Shown here in pieces: positions 1-7,849 of a stretch of DNA of 64,000 nucleotides (its first letter is position 1; each line of letters begins with the position of its first letter). Origin of the DNA: G965197675 sp965197675 (GTDB taxonomy: Bacteria > Chloroflexota > Dehalococcoidia > Plut-88900); assembly GCA_965197675.1 (NCBI GenBank), contig OZ240221.1, positions 2,046,001-2,110,000 on the forward strand, read 5' to 3'. The translations under genes were made by a program, and so were the position numbers. A model generated the notes under the pieces. It had not been told where the DNA came from. It made no database searches and saw only the letters and a program-made list of their open reading frames with translations.

Positions 1-1908
1 CATACAGCAGAGGAAGCCTTGGAGTTGATAGAGGTGGACTACGAGGTGCTGCCTCCAGTGTTGGACGTGCTGGAAAGCATGGGGGAGGATGCCCCCCTGC
101 TGCATGACGACTTGAATACCAAGGAGCTAGGAGAGCCGACGGACCATACGAGTAACGTAGCTGTTCACGTTCAGCACAGAATGGGAGACGTGGAGGGAGG
201 ATTTGAGGAAGCGGACGAGGTAGCGGAGGGGGAGTACTACACCAAGGCGGTGCATCAGGGGTACATAGAGCCTCATCCGTGTGCGGCCTTGTGGAACGAA
301 GATGGTCGTCTGATGATCTGGTGCAGCACGCAGGGGCCCTTCCTGGTGAGGGACTATACATCGGAGGTATTGGGTATAGGTGTATCGGAGATAAGGGTAA
401 CTCCGATGGAGATAGGAGGTGGGTTTGGAGGGAAGACGGAGATATACCTGGAGCCGGTAGCGGCGTTGCTATCGAAGAAGACGGGACATCCTGTGAAGAT
501 GGTGATGAGTCGAAAAGAGGTGTTCGAGGGGACCGGCCCTACTTCTGGCTCGTATGTAAAGGTGAAGATAGGGGCGACCAAATCGGGTAAGATCGTCGCT
601 GCCCAGGCTTACCTCGCCTTCGAGGCTGGCGCTTTTCCCGGCTCGTCCATTGATGCTGGAACTATGTGCGTATTCGCCTCATATGTCATTCCTAACGTCC
701 TGATCGACGGGTATGATGTCGTGCTAAACAAGCCCAAGACTGCAGCATACCGAGCGCCGGGTGCTCCCATGGCCGCCTTTGCCACAGAACAGATCGTTGA
801 CGAACTGGCTCGAAGGCTGAACATAGACCCCATAGATTTTCGTCTTCGAAATGCTGCTAAAGAGGGTACTCGGCGCGCCGATGGTCCCATTTACCAACGC
901 GTAGGCTGCGTCGAAGTTCTTGAAGCGATGAAGAACCATCCCCACTACAAGACTCCCCTGGAAGGCCCTAATCGTGGCCGAGGAATATCCTTGGCGTTCT
1001 GGTTCAACATAGGCGAGCCATCTGCCTGCACCATCAGTGTGACTGAAAACGGCAAGCTCAATCTTCTGGAGGGCTCGGCCGACATTGGAGGGACGAGGGC
1101 GGCGGTAGCCATGCAGGCAGCGGAGGTGCTTGGGCTCAAGGCGGGGGACGTGAACCCGGTGGTGGTAGACACGGACTCGATAGGATACACGGCGTGCTCT
1201 GATGGAAGCAGGACGGCCTTTGCGACGGGGTGGGCGGCATATGAAGCGGCGTGGGACGTAAAGAGGCAGATGATAGAGAGGGCGGCGAGGATATGGGAGA
1301 CGGGTCCTGGTGAGGTGGAGATGGAAGGTGGGGAGTTGATGTCCAGGGTAGACCCTGGGCAGAGAATGAGCTTCAAGGAGTTGGCGGAGCAGATGAATGA
1401 GACGGGTGGGGCGATAGTGGGGAGGGGATCGGTGAATCCGCATGGGGTGGGGGGTTCCTTTGCAGGAGTGATAGCGGACGTAGAGGTAGACCCTGAGACG
1501 GGAAAGGTGGAGATAAGAAGGTTCACGTCGATACAGGATGCAGGGAAGGCTATCCACCCCAGCTACGTAGAGGGGCAGATGCAGGGAGGTAGTGTGCAGG
1601 GGATAGGGTGGGCGTTGAACGAAGAGTACTACATGAGTGAAGACGGGACGATGCTGAACTCCAGCTTCCTGGACTACCGGATGCCGACGGTGCTTGACTT
1701 ACCGATGATAGACACGGTGATAGTGGAGGTGGCGAACCCTGGGCATCCGTATGGAGCTAGAGGAGTAGGAGAGGCGTCGATAATACCTCCGTTGCCTGCG
1801 GTGGCGAATGCCATCTATGATGCCGTAGGGGTGAGGATGAACAAGCTACCGATGAACCCTGGAGCCATCATGGAGGCTATCTGGGATAGCCAGAATGGCC
1901 ATAAATAG
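1..1908 (+). CDS. Xanthine dehydrogenase/aldehyde oxidase family molybdopterin-binding subunit (5' partial)
   Basis: Large catalytic subunit of a molybdenum hydroxylase (xanthine dehydrogenase / CO dehydrogenase large-chain family), which would hydroxylate a heterocycle or aldehyde with small FAD and Fe-S partner subunits. The reading frame is open from base 1, so the N-terminus lies outside the window; the visible part begins just before the conserved hammerhead segment (LELIEVDYEVLP). Cofactor-binding landmarks are present: GGGFGGKTE (about nt 415-441), AYRAPGAPMAAFATEQ (about nt 745-795), and near the C-terminus GARGVGEAS, whose Glu (codon 1771-1773) matches the catalytic base of the family. 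The substrate cannot be told from sequence. Codon use shifts between about nt 590 and 1080, where the text is less rich in GGA/GGG/ATA runs than on either side; this could be a mosaic patch. Partner subunits are not in the window. Confidence 0.93.
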   Translation, partial: HTAEEALELIEVDYEVLPPVLDVLESMGEDAPLLHDDLNTKELGEPTDHTSNVAVHVQHRMGDVEGGFEEADEVAEGEYYTKAVHQGYIEPHPCAALWNEDGRLMIWCSTQGPFLVRDYTSEVLGIGVSEIRVTPMEIGGGFGGKTEIYLEPVAALLSKKTGHPVKMVMSRKEVFEGTGPTSGSYVKVKIGATKSGKIVAAQAYLAFEAGAFPGSSIDAGTMCVFASYVIPNVLIDGYDVVLNKPKTAAYRAPGAPMAAFATEQIVDELARRLNIDPIDFRLRNAAKEGTRRADGPIYQRVGCVEVLEAMKNHPHYKTPLEGPNRGRGISLAFWFNIGEPSACTISVTENGKLNLLEGSADIGGTRAAVAMQAAEVLGLKAGDVNPVVVDTDSIGYTACSDGSRTAFATGWAAYEAAWDVKRQMIERAARIWETGPGEVEMEGGELMSRVDPGQRMSFKELAEQMNETGGAIVGRGSVNPHGVGGSFAGVIADVEVDPETGKVEIRRFTSIQDAGKAIHPSYVEGQMQGGSVQGIGWALNEEYYMSEDGTMLNSSFLDYRMPTVLDLPMIDTVIVEVANPGHPYGARGVGEASIIPPLPAVANAIYDAVGVRMNKLPMNPGAIMEAIWDSQNGHK

Positions 1909-1950
1909 CAATTTCAATGGAATTTGTGCCTAAACTGAGATATAAACCTA

Positions 1951-1979
1951 CTGACAAATCGTTTTTTTACCTGTAGAAT
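1951..1979 (+). promoter_or_regulatory. Sigma70-type promoter for the DUF5679 gene
   Basis: CTGACA (1951-1956) and TAGAAT (1974-1979) are separated by 17 bases and lie 28 bases before the ATG at 2007. Each hexamer is one mismatch from consensus and the spacing is ideal. Seen in sequence; activity is inferred. Confidence 0.6.
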
Positions 1980-2006
1980 GTCGACAAATTAAGACAGGAG
2001 GGAGCT

Positions 2007-2147
2007 ATGCAAGCCTACTGTGTGAAGTGCAGGACTTCTCGAGAGATGAAGGACCCCAAGCAGATCACCATGAAGAATGGTAGACCTGCCACACAGGGTA
2101 CCTGCCCAACTTGCGGTACCAAAATGTTTCGGATTGGCAAGGGCTAA
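2007..2147 (+). CDS. DUF5679-type zinc-ribbon miniprotein (46 aa)
   Basis: A 46-residue protein with two CxxC knuckles (CVKC at residues 5-8, CPTC at about 33-36) separated by a basic, Lys/Arg-rich stretch and ending in FRIGKG. This is the layout of the DUF5679 family, small zinc ribbons common in Chloroflexota and other bacteria and of unknown function. A very strong SD (AGGAGGGAG, 1996-2004) precedes the ATG, and a promoter lies just upstream, so it is probably an independent, well-expressed gene. Zinc binding is inferred from the four cysteines. Confidence 0.85.
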   Translation: MQAYCVKCRTSREMKDPKQITMKNGRPATQGTCPTCGTKMFRIGKG

Positions 2148-2270
2148 AGCTTCGATAGTAGCAGTTCAGCCCAACAGGGATGGGTGAGAACGAGGAAGTT
2201 TTCCTTTAGCTCCAATCAGATAAAACAGACCCGGTCGAGTATTTGACGTTGCAGTAATTAATAGTCTTAG

Positions 2271-4058
2271 TTACAGACTAGTTAGATCTTTCCTTAGACG
2301 TGCTGTTTTTGAAGGGCTCGCCCGCCCAGTTCGAGGATCAATCCATACACCATAGGACTCTTTGGCCTTTTGCGGAGAGACGTAGCCATTCAGAACGTCG
2401 TACTCCACGAGGACTGGATCGCGCTCCGTGGGGTTGCCATAACCTCCGCCTCCCCCGGCTTTGACGTGAAAGATGTCGCCAGCCTGAAGGGGAAGGTTGA
2501 ATACCTTAGCGGCCGACAGGGTACCATAGAGGGTGGGGAAATCGCGCTCCTGCCCATCGCGAATCACCGAATAGCCGTTGGTTGAGCCGTTCTCACCCTC
2601 GAACAATCCCCAGGGAGGAATAATGTGGCGATCTGGGCAGCCGGAGAGGTAGGTAGGCTGTAGAAGCCGTACGTGTCGGCTCACTCCCAGCCCGCCTCTG
2701 TATTTTCCAGGTCCTTCAGAGTCTGTTATCATCTCGAATTTCTCGAAGCGAAGAGGAAAACGGGTCTCCCATATCTCCATCGACTCGATCTGGCCGTTAG
2801 TCATGGCGTGATGGTCTGCATTGAGTCCGTCCTTGGTAGCTCTGGCACCTAGTCCGCCTGGCCCAAAGAGGTACCATATGAATTCGTCCATCTTTTCCGG
2901 ATCATCACCAGAGCCCGTGCAATCGTTCATAGTGCCTGTGCTTCCCGCCGTGACCCGTTCTGGCAGCCATTGAGCTGCTGCCTTCAATACTGCCTCGTGC
3001 ACTCTATTGACAGGGTCTCCTGTGGTAGCAAAGACGGGCGCAGGATACACCGGGTTCACTATGCTGGCTTCCGGAGCTGTGACCTCGATGACCTCTATGC
3101 AGCCTGAATTCATGGGTACGAAGGGATCTATTACATCCAGGAGAGCAGTGTATGTGCCGGCCTTGGTCTCTGTGAAGGTGCAGTTGACGGGGCCCTTCAC
3201 CTGAGAATCGCTCCCGGAGAAGTCCACGGACACTTTTTCTCCCTTCTTGGTCAAAGTGGCTTGAATCTTAAAGGGTCCGCCTCCATGCCCGTCTTCCTCC
3301 ATGTATTCGACCCCTTGCCAACGTCCATCTGGAAGCTCCGATAGCTTCCTGGTAAAGCGACGCCTGGAATAACTCAGTGCCTCCTCCATTCCCTGCTGTA
3401 CCATATCGGGACCGTACTTTCCTATCAGGGCTTGCAAACGACGCTCCGCTACGATGTTAGATGCGATTTGCGATTGTAGGTCCCCCCAACACTGCTTGGG
3501 TATTCGTACATTCTTTAGGATGAAATCCTTGATCTCCCGGTTCAGTATTCCCGCCTTATACAGCTTCACTGGAGGGATAATCAGGGCTTCCTGTATGACG
3601 TGACGAACCGTGCCCGACCATCCGCCGGGGCTCATGCCCCCCACGTCTACCCAATGGCCTCGATTTACGGCAAAGCCCAGCATCCTGTTATCCATGAACA
3701 TGGGCCGAGCAACCACCACGTCGGCCTGGTGGGAGCCTCCGTTGTAGGGGTCGTTGAAGATTATTACATCCCCCTCTTCAAAGGAGTCGTAGGTATCCAG
3801 CATCACTTCAATAGGGTCAAACAAAGCGCCGGCGTGTACGGGGATTCCGTAAGCCTGGGCGATCATCCTAGCCTTGCTATCGAAAAGGGCACAGGTGAAA
3901 TCCAACCCCTCGTGAAAACATGTGGAGTAGGCGGCGCGAACCGTCGTTTCCATCATCTCCTGAACGGTGGAGATGAGATAGCTGCGCATGATCTCGGCGG
4001 TAAAAGGATCGATCTTACTCCTCTTCCGGCTGGTGGTAGCTCTCTGTAACCTGGTCAT
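2271..4058 (-). CDS. hyuB: Hydantoinase B / oxoprolinase family protein
   Basis: Full-length HyuB-family protein of 595 residues, the partner subunit of ATP-dependent hydantoinases, 5-oxoprolinases and acetone carboxylase-type enzymes, acting with a HyuA subunit in the cytoplasm. Family landmarks include TVRAAYSTCFHEGLDFTCAL near residue 40, EGDVIIFNDPYNGGSHQ near 95, and the C-terminal GGGGGYGNPTERDP. No HyuA gene lies next to it here: the upstream neighbour is tRNA-Trp and the downstream one the DUF5679 gene on the other strand, so the partner must be elsewhere or the protein works alone. The substrate (hydantoin, oxoproline or a lactam) cannot be told. The ATG start matches the family N-terminus. 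Confidence 0.92.
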   Translation of the reverse strand: MTRLQRATTSRKRSKIDPFTAEIMRSYLISTVQEMMETTVRAAYSTCFHEGLDFTCALFDSKARMIAQAYGIPVHAGALFDPIEVMLDTYDSFEEGDVIIFNDPYNGGSHQADVVVARPMFMDNRMLGFAVNRGHWVDVGGMSPGGWSGTVRHVIQEALIIPPVKLYKAGILNREIKDFILKNVRIPKQCWGDLQSQIASNIVAERRLQALIGKYGPDMVQQGMEEALSYSRRRFTRKLSELPDGRWQGVEYMEEDGHGGGPFKIQATLTKKGEKVSVDFSGSDSQVKGPVNCTFTETKAGTYTALLDVIDPFVPMNSGCIEVIEVTAPEASIVNPVYPAPVFATTGDPVNRVHEAVLKAAAQWLPERVTAGSTGTMNDCTGSGDDPEKMDEFIWYLFGPGGLGARATKDGLNADHHAMTNGQIESMEIWETRFPLRFEKFEMITDSEGPGKYRGGLGVSRHVRLLQPTYLSGCPDRHIIPPWGLFEGENGSTNGYSVIRDGQERDFPTLYGTLSAAKVFNLPLQAGDIFHVKAGGGGGYGNPTERDPVLVEYDVLNGYVSPQKAKESYGVWIDPRTGRASPSKTARLRKDLTSL

Positions 4059-4115
4059 AGTTTCTTTCTAGGCGTATAGACTGCTGATGAATTTTGAAGA
4101 AGTATAGAACTGATT

Positions 4116-4191
<76 letters not shown>

Positions 4192-4226
4192 GCGCTGAGT
4201 AATTATATCCAAATTTGGTTGTTTTG

Positions 4227-4685
4227 CGCCACCAGGAAAACTTCTGAGAAATCTGAGCCTTCAAATGCGTTAATCAACATCGTGACTTCATCTGCACTGA
4301 GGGCAACTATCTCCTTCTGACTCGCTTTGAGGGGTCTACTGAATTGACGGCGTTTCGAGGCACTAGCCGTCTAATGAAGTTTGAAGCTCAGTTTTGCTGT
4401 GTGGGGGATGCTCCAGCTGTCGAAGGAGACCCTGTAGCGGGCGTGAGTGGACGATTTGACCTGGGAACGGTGCCGCTGAAGCCACTCGAGGGCCCACTCG
4501 CCGAGGGTGATGGTGGACTCGGATGGGTACTTGACCCTGCCGATGACCTCCGAGCCCCACCGCTCGGCCTGGCGGGCAGTCCTGAAGCCGCGCTTGAGGA
4601 CCTGCCTGCCGTTCATGTGGCAGTAGGCGAGCCAGCAGGTGCCCTTGGTCTTGGTCTGGTATGAGCGAATCCCCGTCTTAGCCAT
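4227..4685 (-). pseudogene. Tyrosine recombinase (phage-type integrase) remnant
   Basis: The first about 85 residues read as the N-terminus of a phage integrase: an arm-binding domain (GIRSYQTKTKGTCWLAYCH, then FRTARQAERWGSEV) followed by the start of the SAM-like core-binding domain (TLGEWALEWLQRH). The frame then degenerates and stops at 4371. Beyond the stop, about 4227-4350 in other frames still encodes integrase-like text (VPRNAVNSVD, then a one-base frame change, then KASQKEIVALSADEVTML and FEGSDFSEVFLVA), matching the linker and start of the catalytic domain. The middle of the core-binding domain and the whole Arg/His/Tyr catalytic part are gone. It is a deleted and frameshifted integrase ending about 35 bases from tRNA-Trp, so it cannot be active. 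Confidence 0.8.
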
Positions 4686-4696
4686 GAAGCCCCTAA

Positions 4697-5182
4697 CTAC
4701 TCAGGCTGCGCTTCAGTATCCATGCTACCAAGCCCTGTTATGCGGCGCTTTTCTCTTAGAGCGCGGAGCTTATCCTTGCCTTGCGCGGTGATAGGGGATA
4801 TGAGATGTCCCTTGCGTAAGGACTTAAAGTGATAGTCGATGTCATCATTGATGCAATATGGCTCTGATATTCCCCCGTCCTCTATCTTGTTCACATAGCC
4901 ATTTTCAACAAGGTCATCTATCTCTTTGGACGTCGCTTGGTCCATTGCATCACCTTGTTCTATCCCAATGCCTTGGTCAATTGTTGATAGAAGGCCCAGC
5001 AGTCTCGCTCCGTTCATCTCATCCTCCTCTTTTTTGCTTCTCCTGGCGGCGGCGCAGGGATCACACCGGCTGCGCCCCGGCTGGGCCTTACGGTTGCATG
5101 AGACGCACAGTCCCTCATGCCTGCGGGATTGGGCTCTCCTGCGGTAAAGGGTTCTACGTCGCTCCTGGTCAGCGTATGGCAT
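4697..5182 (-). CDS. Phage/plasmid-like zinc-knuckle protein
   Basis: Protein of about 161 residues. The N-terminal third is very basic (QERRRTLYRRRAQSRRH) and carries a four-Cys knuckle, CVSC then CDPC about 14 residues on, a pattern common in small phage and mobile-element proteins. The C-terminal part (DDLVENGYVNKIEDGG to TAQGKDKLRAL) resembles a winged-helix fold by eye. I do not recognise a named family. The ATG at 5182 is chosen; a TTG at 5218 overlapping the upstream stop is an alternative adding 12 residues. It lies in the minus-strand mobile-element operon, between another zinc-finger protein and the integrase remnant. Confidence 0.6.
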   Translation of the reverse strand: MPYADQERRRTLYRRRAQSRRHEGLCVSCNRKAQPGRSRCDPCAAARRSKKEEDEMNGARLLGLLSTIDQGIGIEQGDAMDQATSKEIDDLVENGYVNKIEDGGISEPYCINDDIDYHFKSLRKGHLISPITAQGKDKLRALREKRRITGLGSMDTEAQPE

Positions 5183-5214
5183 GGAGGCAGGATACACCCC
5201 CTGGATACACCCCG

Positions 5215-5445
5215 TCAAGCCATGTCATCTTCTCTGAAGATGAGCTTCTGTCCCCTGCCTAATCCCAACCCTATTCCGCAGACCTGGAAGTGCAGCTCAC
5301 ACATGTAATGCCAAGGGCCGGACCTGGTCTTAGCATCATAGACTGCTGGCTTTGGCTCCCAACCCTGCTGCTCACATAGGTCGCAGTTGGGTATGCGGGA
5401 CACTGTGGTCTTTGTAGGGTTATATCCCCATTCATGTTTCTTCAT
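5215..5445 (-). CDS. Small phage-associated zinc-finger protein (76 aa)
   Basis: A 76-residue protein with CDLC and CELH pairs flanking the segment KPAVYDAKTRSGPW, followed by GIGLGLGRGQKL. This pattern recurs in small phage and plasmid proteins in which residues around a Cys4/Cys3His site precede a Gly-rich tail; function unknown. The ATG at 5445 overlaps the stop of the upstream broken membrane-protein gene (ATGA), so it was probably translationally coupled to it. A longer in-frame extension to 5508 exists but reads into the neighbour's membrane segment, so I reject it. Confidence 0.65.
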   Translation of the reverse strand: MKKHEWGYNPTKTTVSRIPNCDLCEQQGWEPKPAVYDAKTRSGPWHYMCELHFQVCGIGLGLGRGQKLIFREDDMA

Positions 5446-5648
5446 AGTAGTACGACTAATAAAAAGAGCACTCCCATCCCGATGGCGCTGATTAGAAGGG
5501 ATGGCCATATATTAGGGGGGTCAACGCTCATGTTTTCGTAATGGCTTACTTCCCTCTTTGGTTCTCTGGGTTTGTTGCGGTCCTGCCATGCTTGATAGAT
5601 GCCTTATATAACGAATGCTGTTATAAGCCCTAGTATGAAGTTCTCCAC
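5442..5648 (-). pseudogene. Small two-helix membrane protein gene interrupted by an in-frame TAA
   Basis: From a GTG at 5648, behind an AAGGAG SD, the frame encodes a hydrophobic N-terminus (NFILGLITAFVI), meets TAA at 5604-5606, then continues in the same frame with a polar linker (YQAWQDRNKPREPK) and a convincing second membrane helix (WPSLLISAIGMGVLFLLVVL) to a TGA that overlaps the next gene's ATG. The continued coding character after the stop suggests a 68-residue protein broken by one nonsense mutation. The downstream half has an internal ATG (ENMSVDPP) but no SD. Confidence 0.5.
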
Positions 5649-5679
5649 CCCTATCACTTCTCCTTATTGGCGACCGGAT

Positions 5680-6159
5680 CTAGAAACCCGAAAAGTCACA
5701 TCCTGCCTCTTGAAATTGTTCACGAAGTGCAGGATGTAAGTTTTCCTGCGCTTCCCATATAGGCGACGTGAACCCTAGCATCTGGATCGCCACAGATGAG
5801 GACATGTCCTCTAATCTTTCATCAGCATCCTGTTGATTCATCAGGTCAATGACGTTATTCACCATGAATAGCATGGCATTGTGTAGTTCTTCCAATCCTG
5901 AAGGCGGGGCTACGTTCTCTAATTCTGACTGAAACTTTTCGTAACACGATTGCCACTCGGCCACCGTAGCGTCAAAGTCATATCCCAGTTCGAGTTCGCA
6001 CTCATCGGGAGAGCACGCCCACTTAATGTACTCTTCTGTCGACAAGTGAACCTTTGAATCGCCACCATTACAGGCCAAGGTCAGCACTATCGACAAGGCG
6101 AGGGCGAGAGCTACCCCTCCCACCATGAGCCACGCCTTACTGCGTTCTAACCAGATCAT
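5680..6159 (-). CDS. Putative lipoprotein (159 aa)
   Basis: Begins with a short charged n-region, a hydrophobic stretch (residues 11-29) and a lipobox, LTLAC with Cys30, followed by NGGDS, so it should be lipidated and exported. The mature part is acidic and helical with four further cysteines (CSPDEC, then single Cys residues); no family is recognised. A good SD (AAAGGAG, six bases before ATG) fixes the start. It belongs to the mobile-element operon, upstream of the broken two-helix membrane gene. Confidence 0.7.
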   Translation of the reverse strand: MIWLERSKAWLMVGGVALALALSIVLTLACNGGDSKVHLSTEEYIKWACSPDECELELGYDFDATVAEWQSCYEKFQSELENVAPPSGLEELHNAMLFMVNNVIDLMNQQDADERLEDMSSSVAIQMLGFTSPIWEAQENLHPALREQFQEAGCDFSGF

Positions 6160-6266
6160 TGGTTGCTCCTTTCACTAGTTAAGAAAAGGCTATAATATGG
6201 GCCTACCGTTTAGAGTTCCACCTCCCCTGCGGTATGGAAGTCGCCGGGGGCAGCCCGGCGGCTTCT

Positions 6267-6512
6267 TCATTCTGCATGCTGGGATGCCTCTTCACCAGCG
6301 TCTCCGTCATCGCCGCCGTCCTCGTCTACGCGGACTGTCGTATCCTTTCTCAACGACACGACGCTGGCAGCCACGGCGCCGCTTCCAGCAAGGGTGGGGA
6401 CTACCCAAACCATCTCGCCGGTGAGGTATGCGGCGAAGTACGAGGGGCCCAGCAGGATGGTCAACCTGAGCACCGCTATCCATACCTTGCGCTGTGGGAG
6501 TAAGCCTTTCAT
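6267..6512 (-). CDS. Small membrane protein, duplicate copy 2 (81 aa)
   Basis: An 81-residue protein: basic start (MKGLLPQRKVW), two hydrophobic segments (IAVLRLTILLGPSYFAAYL and MVWVVPTLAGSGAVAASV) and a highly acidic, Asp/Glu-rich tail. It is a close paralogue of the protein at 6947-7195; the two also share long stretches of near-identical DNA, so the duplication is recent. The ATG at 6512 lies three bases past the restored stop of the upstream frameshifted gene. Function unknown; size and topology fit a phage or mobile-element membrane protein (holin-like by size only). Confidence 0.65.
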   Translation of the reverse strand: MKGLLPQRKVWIAVLRLTILLGPSYFAAYLTGEMVWVVPTLAGSGAVAASVVSLRKDTTVRVDEDGGDDGDAGEEASQHAE

Positions 6513-6515
6513 TCT

Positions 6516-6756
6516 TCAATCATCTGATCCAAAGGCACGAATTGCTTGGAGCACTGCCCCAATGATGATCATCATGATGCCTATCCCCATTGCCCCCCCC
6601 ACTTATTGCAAAGAAGTTGGGGCCCTGATCCGCCGGAGAGCCATCTAAGGTTTCACCAATAGCGACCACACATGATATTGGTAGAAGAACAAGGCCTATG
6701 AGCAGTAGTGCTAATCCTCCCCAAAGACAGAATCGAGCAGCTCTTCTCATTATCAT
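6516..6756 (-). pseudogene. Two-helix membrane protein gene with a frameshift at a run of eight G
   Basis: The frame starts at ATG 6756 (overlapping the upstream stop as ATGA; ATG 6750 is also possible) and encodes one membrane helix (LWGGLALLLIGLVLLPISCV) and a linker to GPNFFAISG. There it enters a run of eight G on the minus strand (8 C at about 6593-6600). As written the frame becomes a His/Asp-rich string and stops at 6520. Removing one G gives GAMGIGIMMIIIGAVLQAI, a good second helix, then AFGSDD and a TGA at 6516-6518, three bases before the next gene. This is either a real frameshift, a phase-variable tract, or a sequencing error. Confidence 0.6.
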
Positions 6757-6932
6757 TCTAAATTCTCCTTCTCTCCTTTCCCAGCCTCTATGCCAAGGGC
6801 GTCTTTCAGCTGTTGACGTACGCCAGGTGAGGCTAGAGCAATGTCATTGATCAATTCTTTAAGTGACTGCTCGGCCCTTTTACGCATCTTGACCCGTGCC
6901 TGCTCTGACACGGACCGTATTTTGTCGGCCAT
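6753..6932 (-). CDS. Small basic helical protein (59 aa)
   Basis: A 59-residue protein starting MADKIRSVSEQARVKMRKR, predicted by eye to be largely helical and charged, followed by LINDIALASPGVRQQLKDAL. A strong SD (GGAGG, about four bases before ATG 6932) and a stop overlapping the next ATG (ATGA) support it as real and translationally coupled. No family recognised. It sits between the two duplicated membrane-protein genes. Confidence 0.65.
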   Translation of the reverse strand: MADKIRSVSEQARVKMRKRAEQSLKELINDIALASPGVRQQLKDALGIEAGKGEKENLE

Positions 6933-6946
6933 GCTTCCTCCTTTCT

Positions 6947-7195
6947 CTAATCGTCATGGTGGGCTGCCTCTTCACCTCCGTCTCCATCATCGCCATCGTC
7001 TCCGTCCTCGTCCACTCGCCGGGTGAGCAAGCCGCCAGAGCCGATGCTGGCGGCCATGGCGCCGCTTCCAGCAAGGGTGGGGACCACCCAGACCATCTCG
7101 CCGGTGAGGTATGCGGCGAAGTACGAGGGGCCCAGCAGGATGGTCAACCTGAGCACGGCGATCCATACGTTACGCTGTGGGAGTAAGCCTTTCAC
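6947..7195 (-). CDS. Small membrane protein, duplicate copy 1 (82 aa)
   Basis: Paralogue of 6267-6512, nearly identical over the first about 47 residues (KGLLPQR.VWIAVLRLTILL, then YFAAYLTGEMVWVVPTLAG), with two hydrophobic segments and an acidic Asp/Glu/Gly tail ending in His-Asp. The start is a GTG at 7195, ten bases after the upstream TGA. The SD is weak, so translation may depend on re-initiation after the BRCT gene. Function unknown; the duplication flanks the 59-residue gene and the frameshifted two-helix gene. Confidence 0.6.
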   Translation of the reverse strand: MKGLLPQRNVWIAVLRLTILLGPSYFAAYLTGEMVWVVPTLAGSGAMAASIGSGGLLTRRVDEDGDDGDDGDGGEEAAHHDD

Positions 7196-7205
7196 GGCGG
7201 CTTCT

Positions 7206-7826
7206 TCATCTCGTCATGCCAAGAGAATCCTCTGACACGATGGCTGGCTGTCCGTGCATCTCTCTGTACTCCACCGCCGTTTCTATCTTCCGGCCATAGC
7301 TCTCATGCATCCAGCTTTTGGTGACATATGTGCCGATGACCAGATAGTCAAGCTTGCGGGTGACATTTTTGGCGTTGATCCCTCCCCGCTCCTCGATGAA
7401 CGCCTGGCACTCTTTGCGCGTTCCATATGCGCACGTGCCCGTGAACAGAAAAGACCCGCCCTGAAATATCACGCTGGGCTGGGGGTCATCCAAGGGCAGA
7501 GATGTGGATTTCAAAATCTCGCCAGGTGTTCCCGGGTCGCCTACGAAATCGGAGAGCGTCTTGAAGAGCTCGGCCTGCTCATCTTTATCCAGGAAGCCAT
7601 CCGAAAGCATAGCTTTCACTCGTTCAAGCAGGACATCGAGGATTACGTTATCTGTGTATTGGTTGTTGGCAAGCCAGGTGAGAAGAAACTCGGCCTCTTT
7701 CTGATTAACAACGCCGTCTGCAATGACACCTTTGGATATCCCGATTAGGGTATCCATTTGCCTGTTGTTGATCCGTGACCCTGCATACCGTAAGCCCGCC
7801 CTGTCCTCTTCGGAATATGCGTCCAT
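7206..7826 (-). CDS. TerB-like helical domain plus BRCT domain protein
   Basis: About 206 residues in two parts. The N-terminal half (GISKGVIADGVVNQKEAEFL to DKDEQAELFKTLSDFVG) resembles a TerB-like helical domain. The C-terminal half is a BRCT domain of the DNA-ligase type (FLFTGTCAYGTRKECQ, IEERGG, DYLVIG, SYGRKIETAVEY), a fold that binds DNA ends or phosphopeptides. An AAAGGAG SD eight bases before ATG 7826 favours that start over ATG 7853, which overlaps the HIRAN stop but has no SD. It is the second gene of the mobile-element operon, directly after a HIRAN protein, suggesting a joint role in DNA transactions; the exact role is unknown. Confidence 0.8.
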   Translation of the reverse strand: MDAYSEEDRAGLRYAGSRINNRQMDTLIGISKGVIADGVVNQKEAEFLLTWLANNQYTDNVILDVLLERVKAMLSDGFLDKDEQAELFKTLSDFVGDPGTPGEILKSTSLPLDDPQPSVIFQGGSFLFTGTCAYGTRKECQAFIEERGGINAKNVTRKLDYLVIGTYVTKSWMHESYGRKIETAVEYREMHGQPAIVSEDSLGMTR

Positions 7827-7849
7827 CAGCTTCTCTCCTTTCGGCTTCT

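Noticed and set aside
724..1557. 277-residue minus-strand ORF inside the molybdopterin subunit gene
   Set aside because: It is antisense to strongly conserved family motifs, is rich in Arg/Pro/His as expected of a shadow frame, and has no SD.
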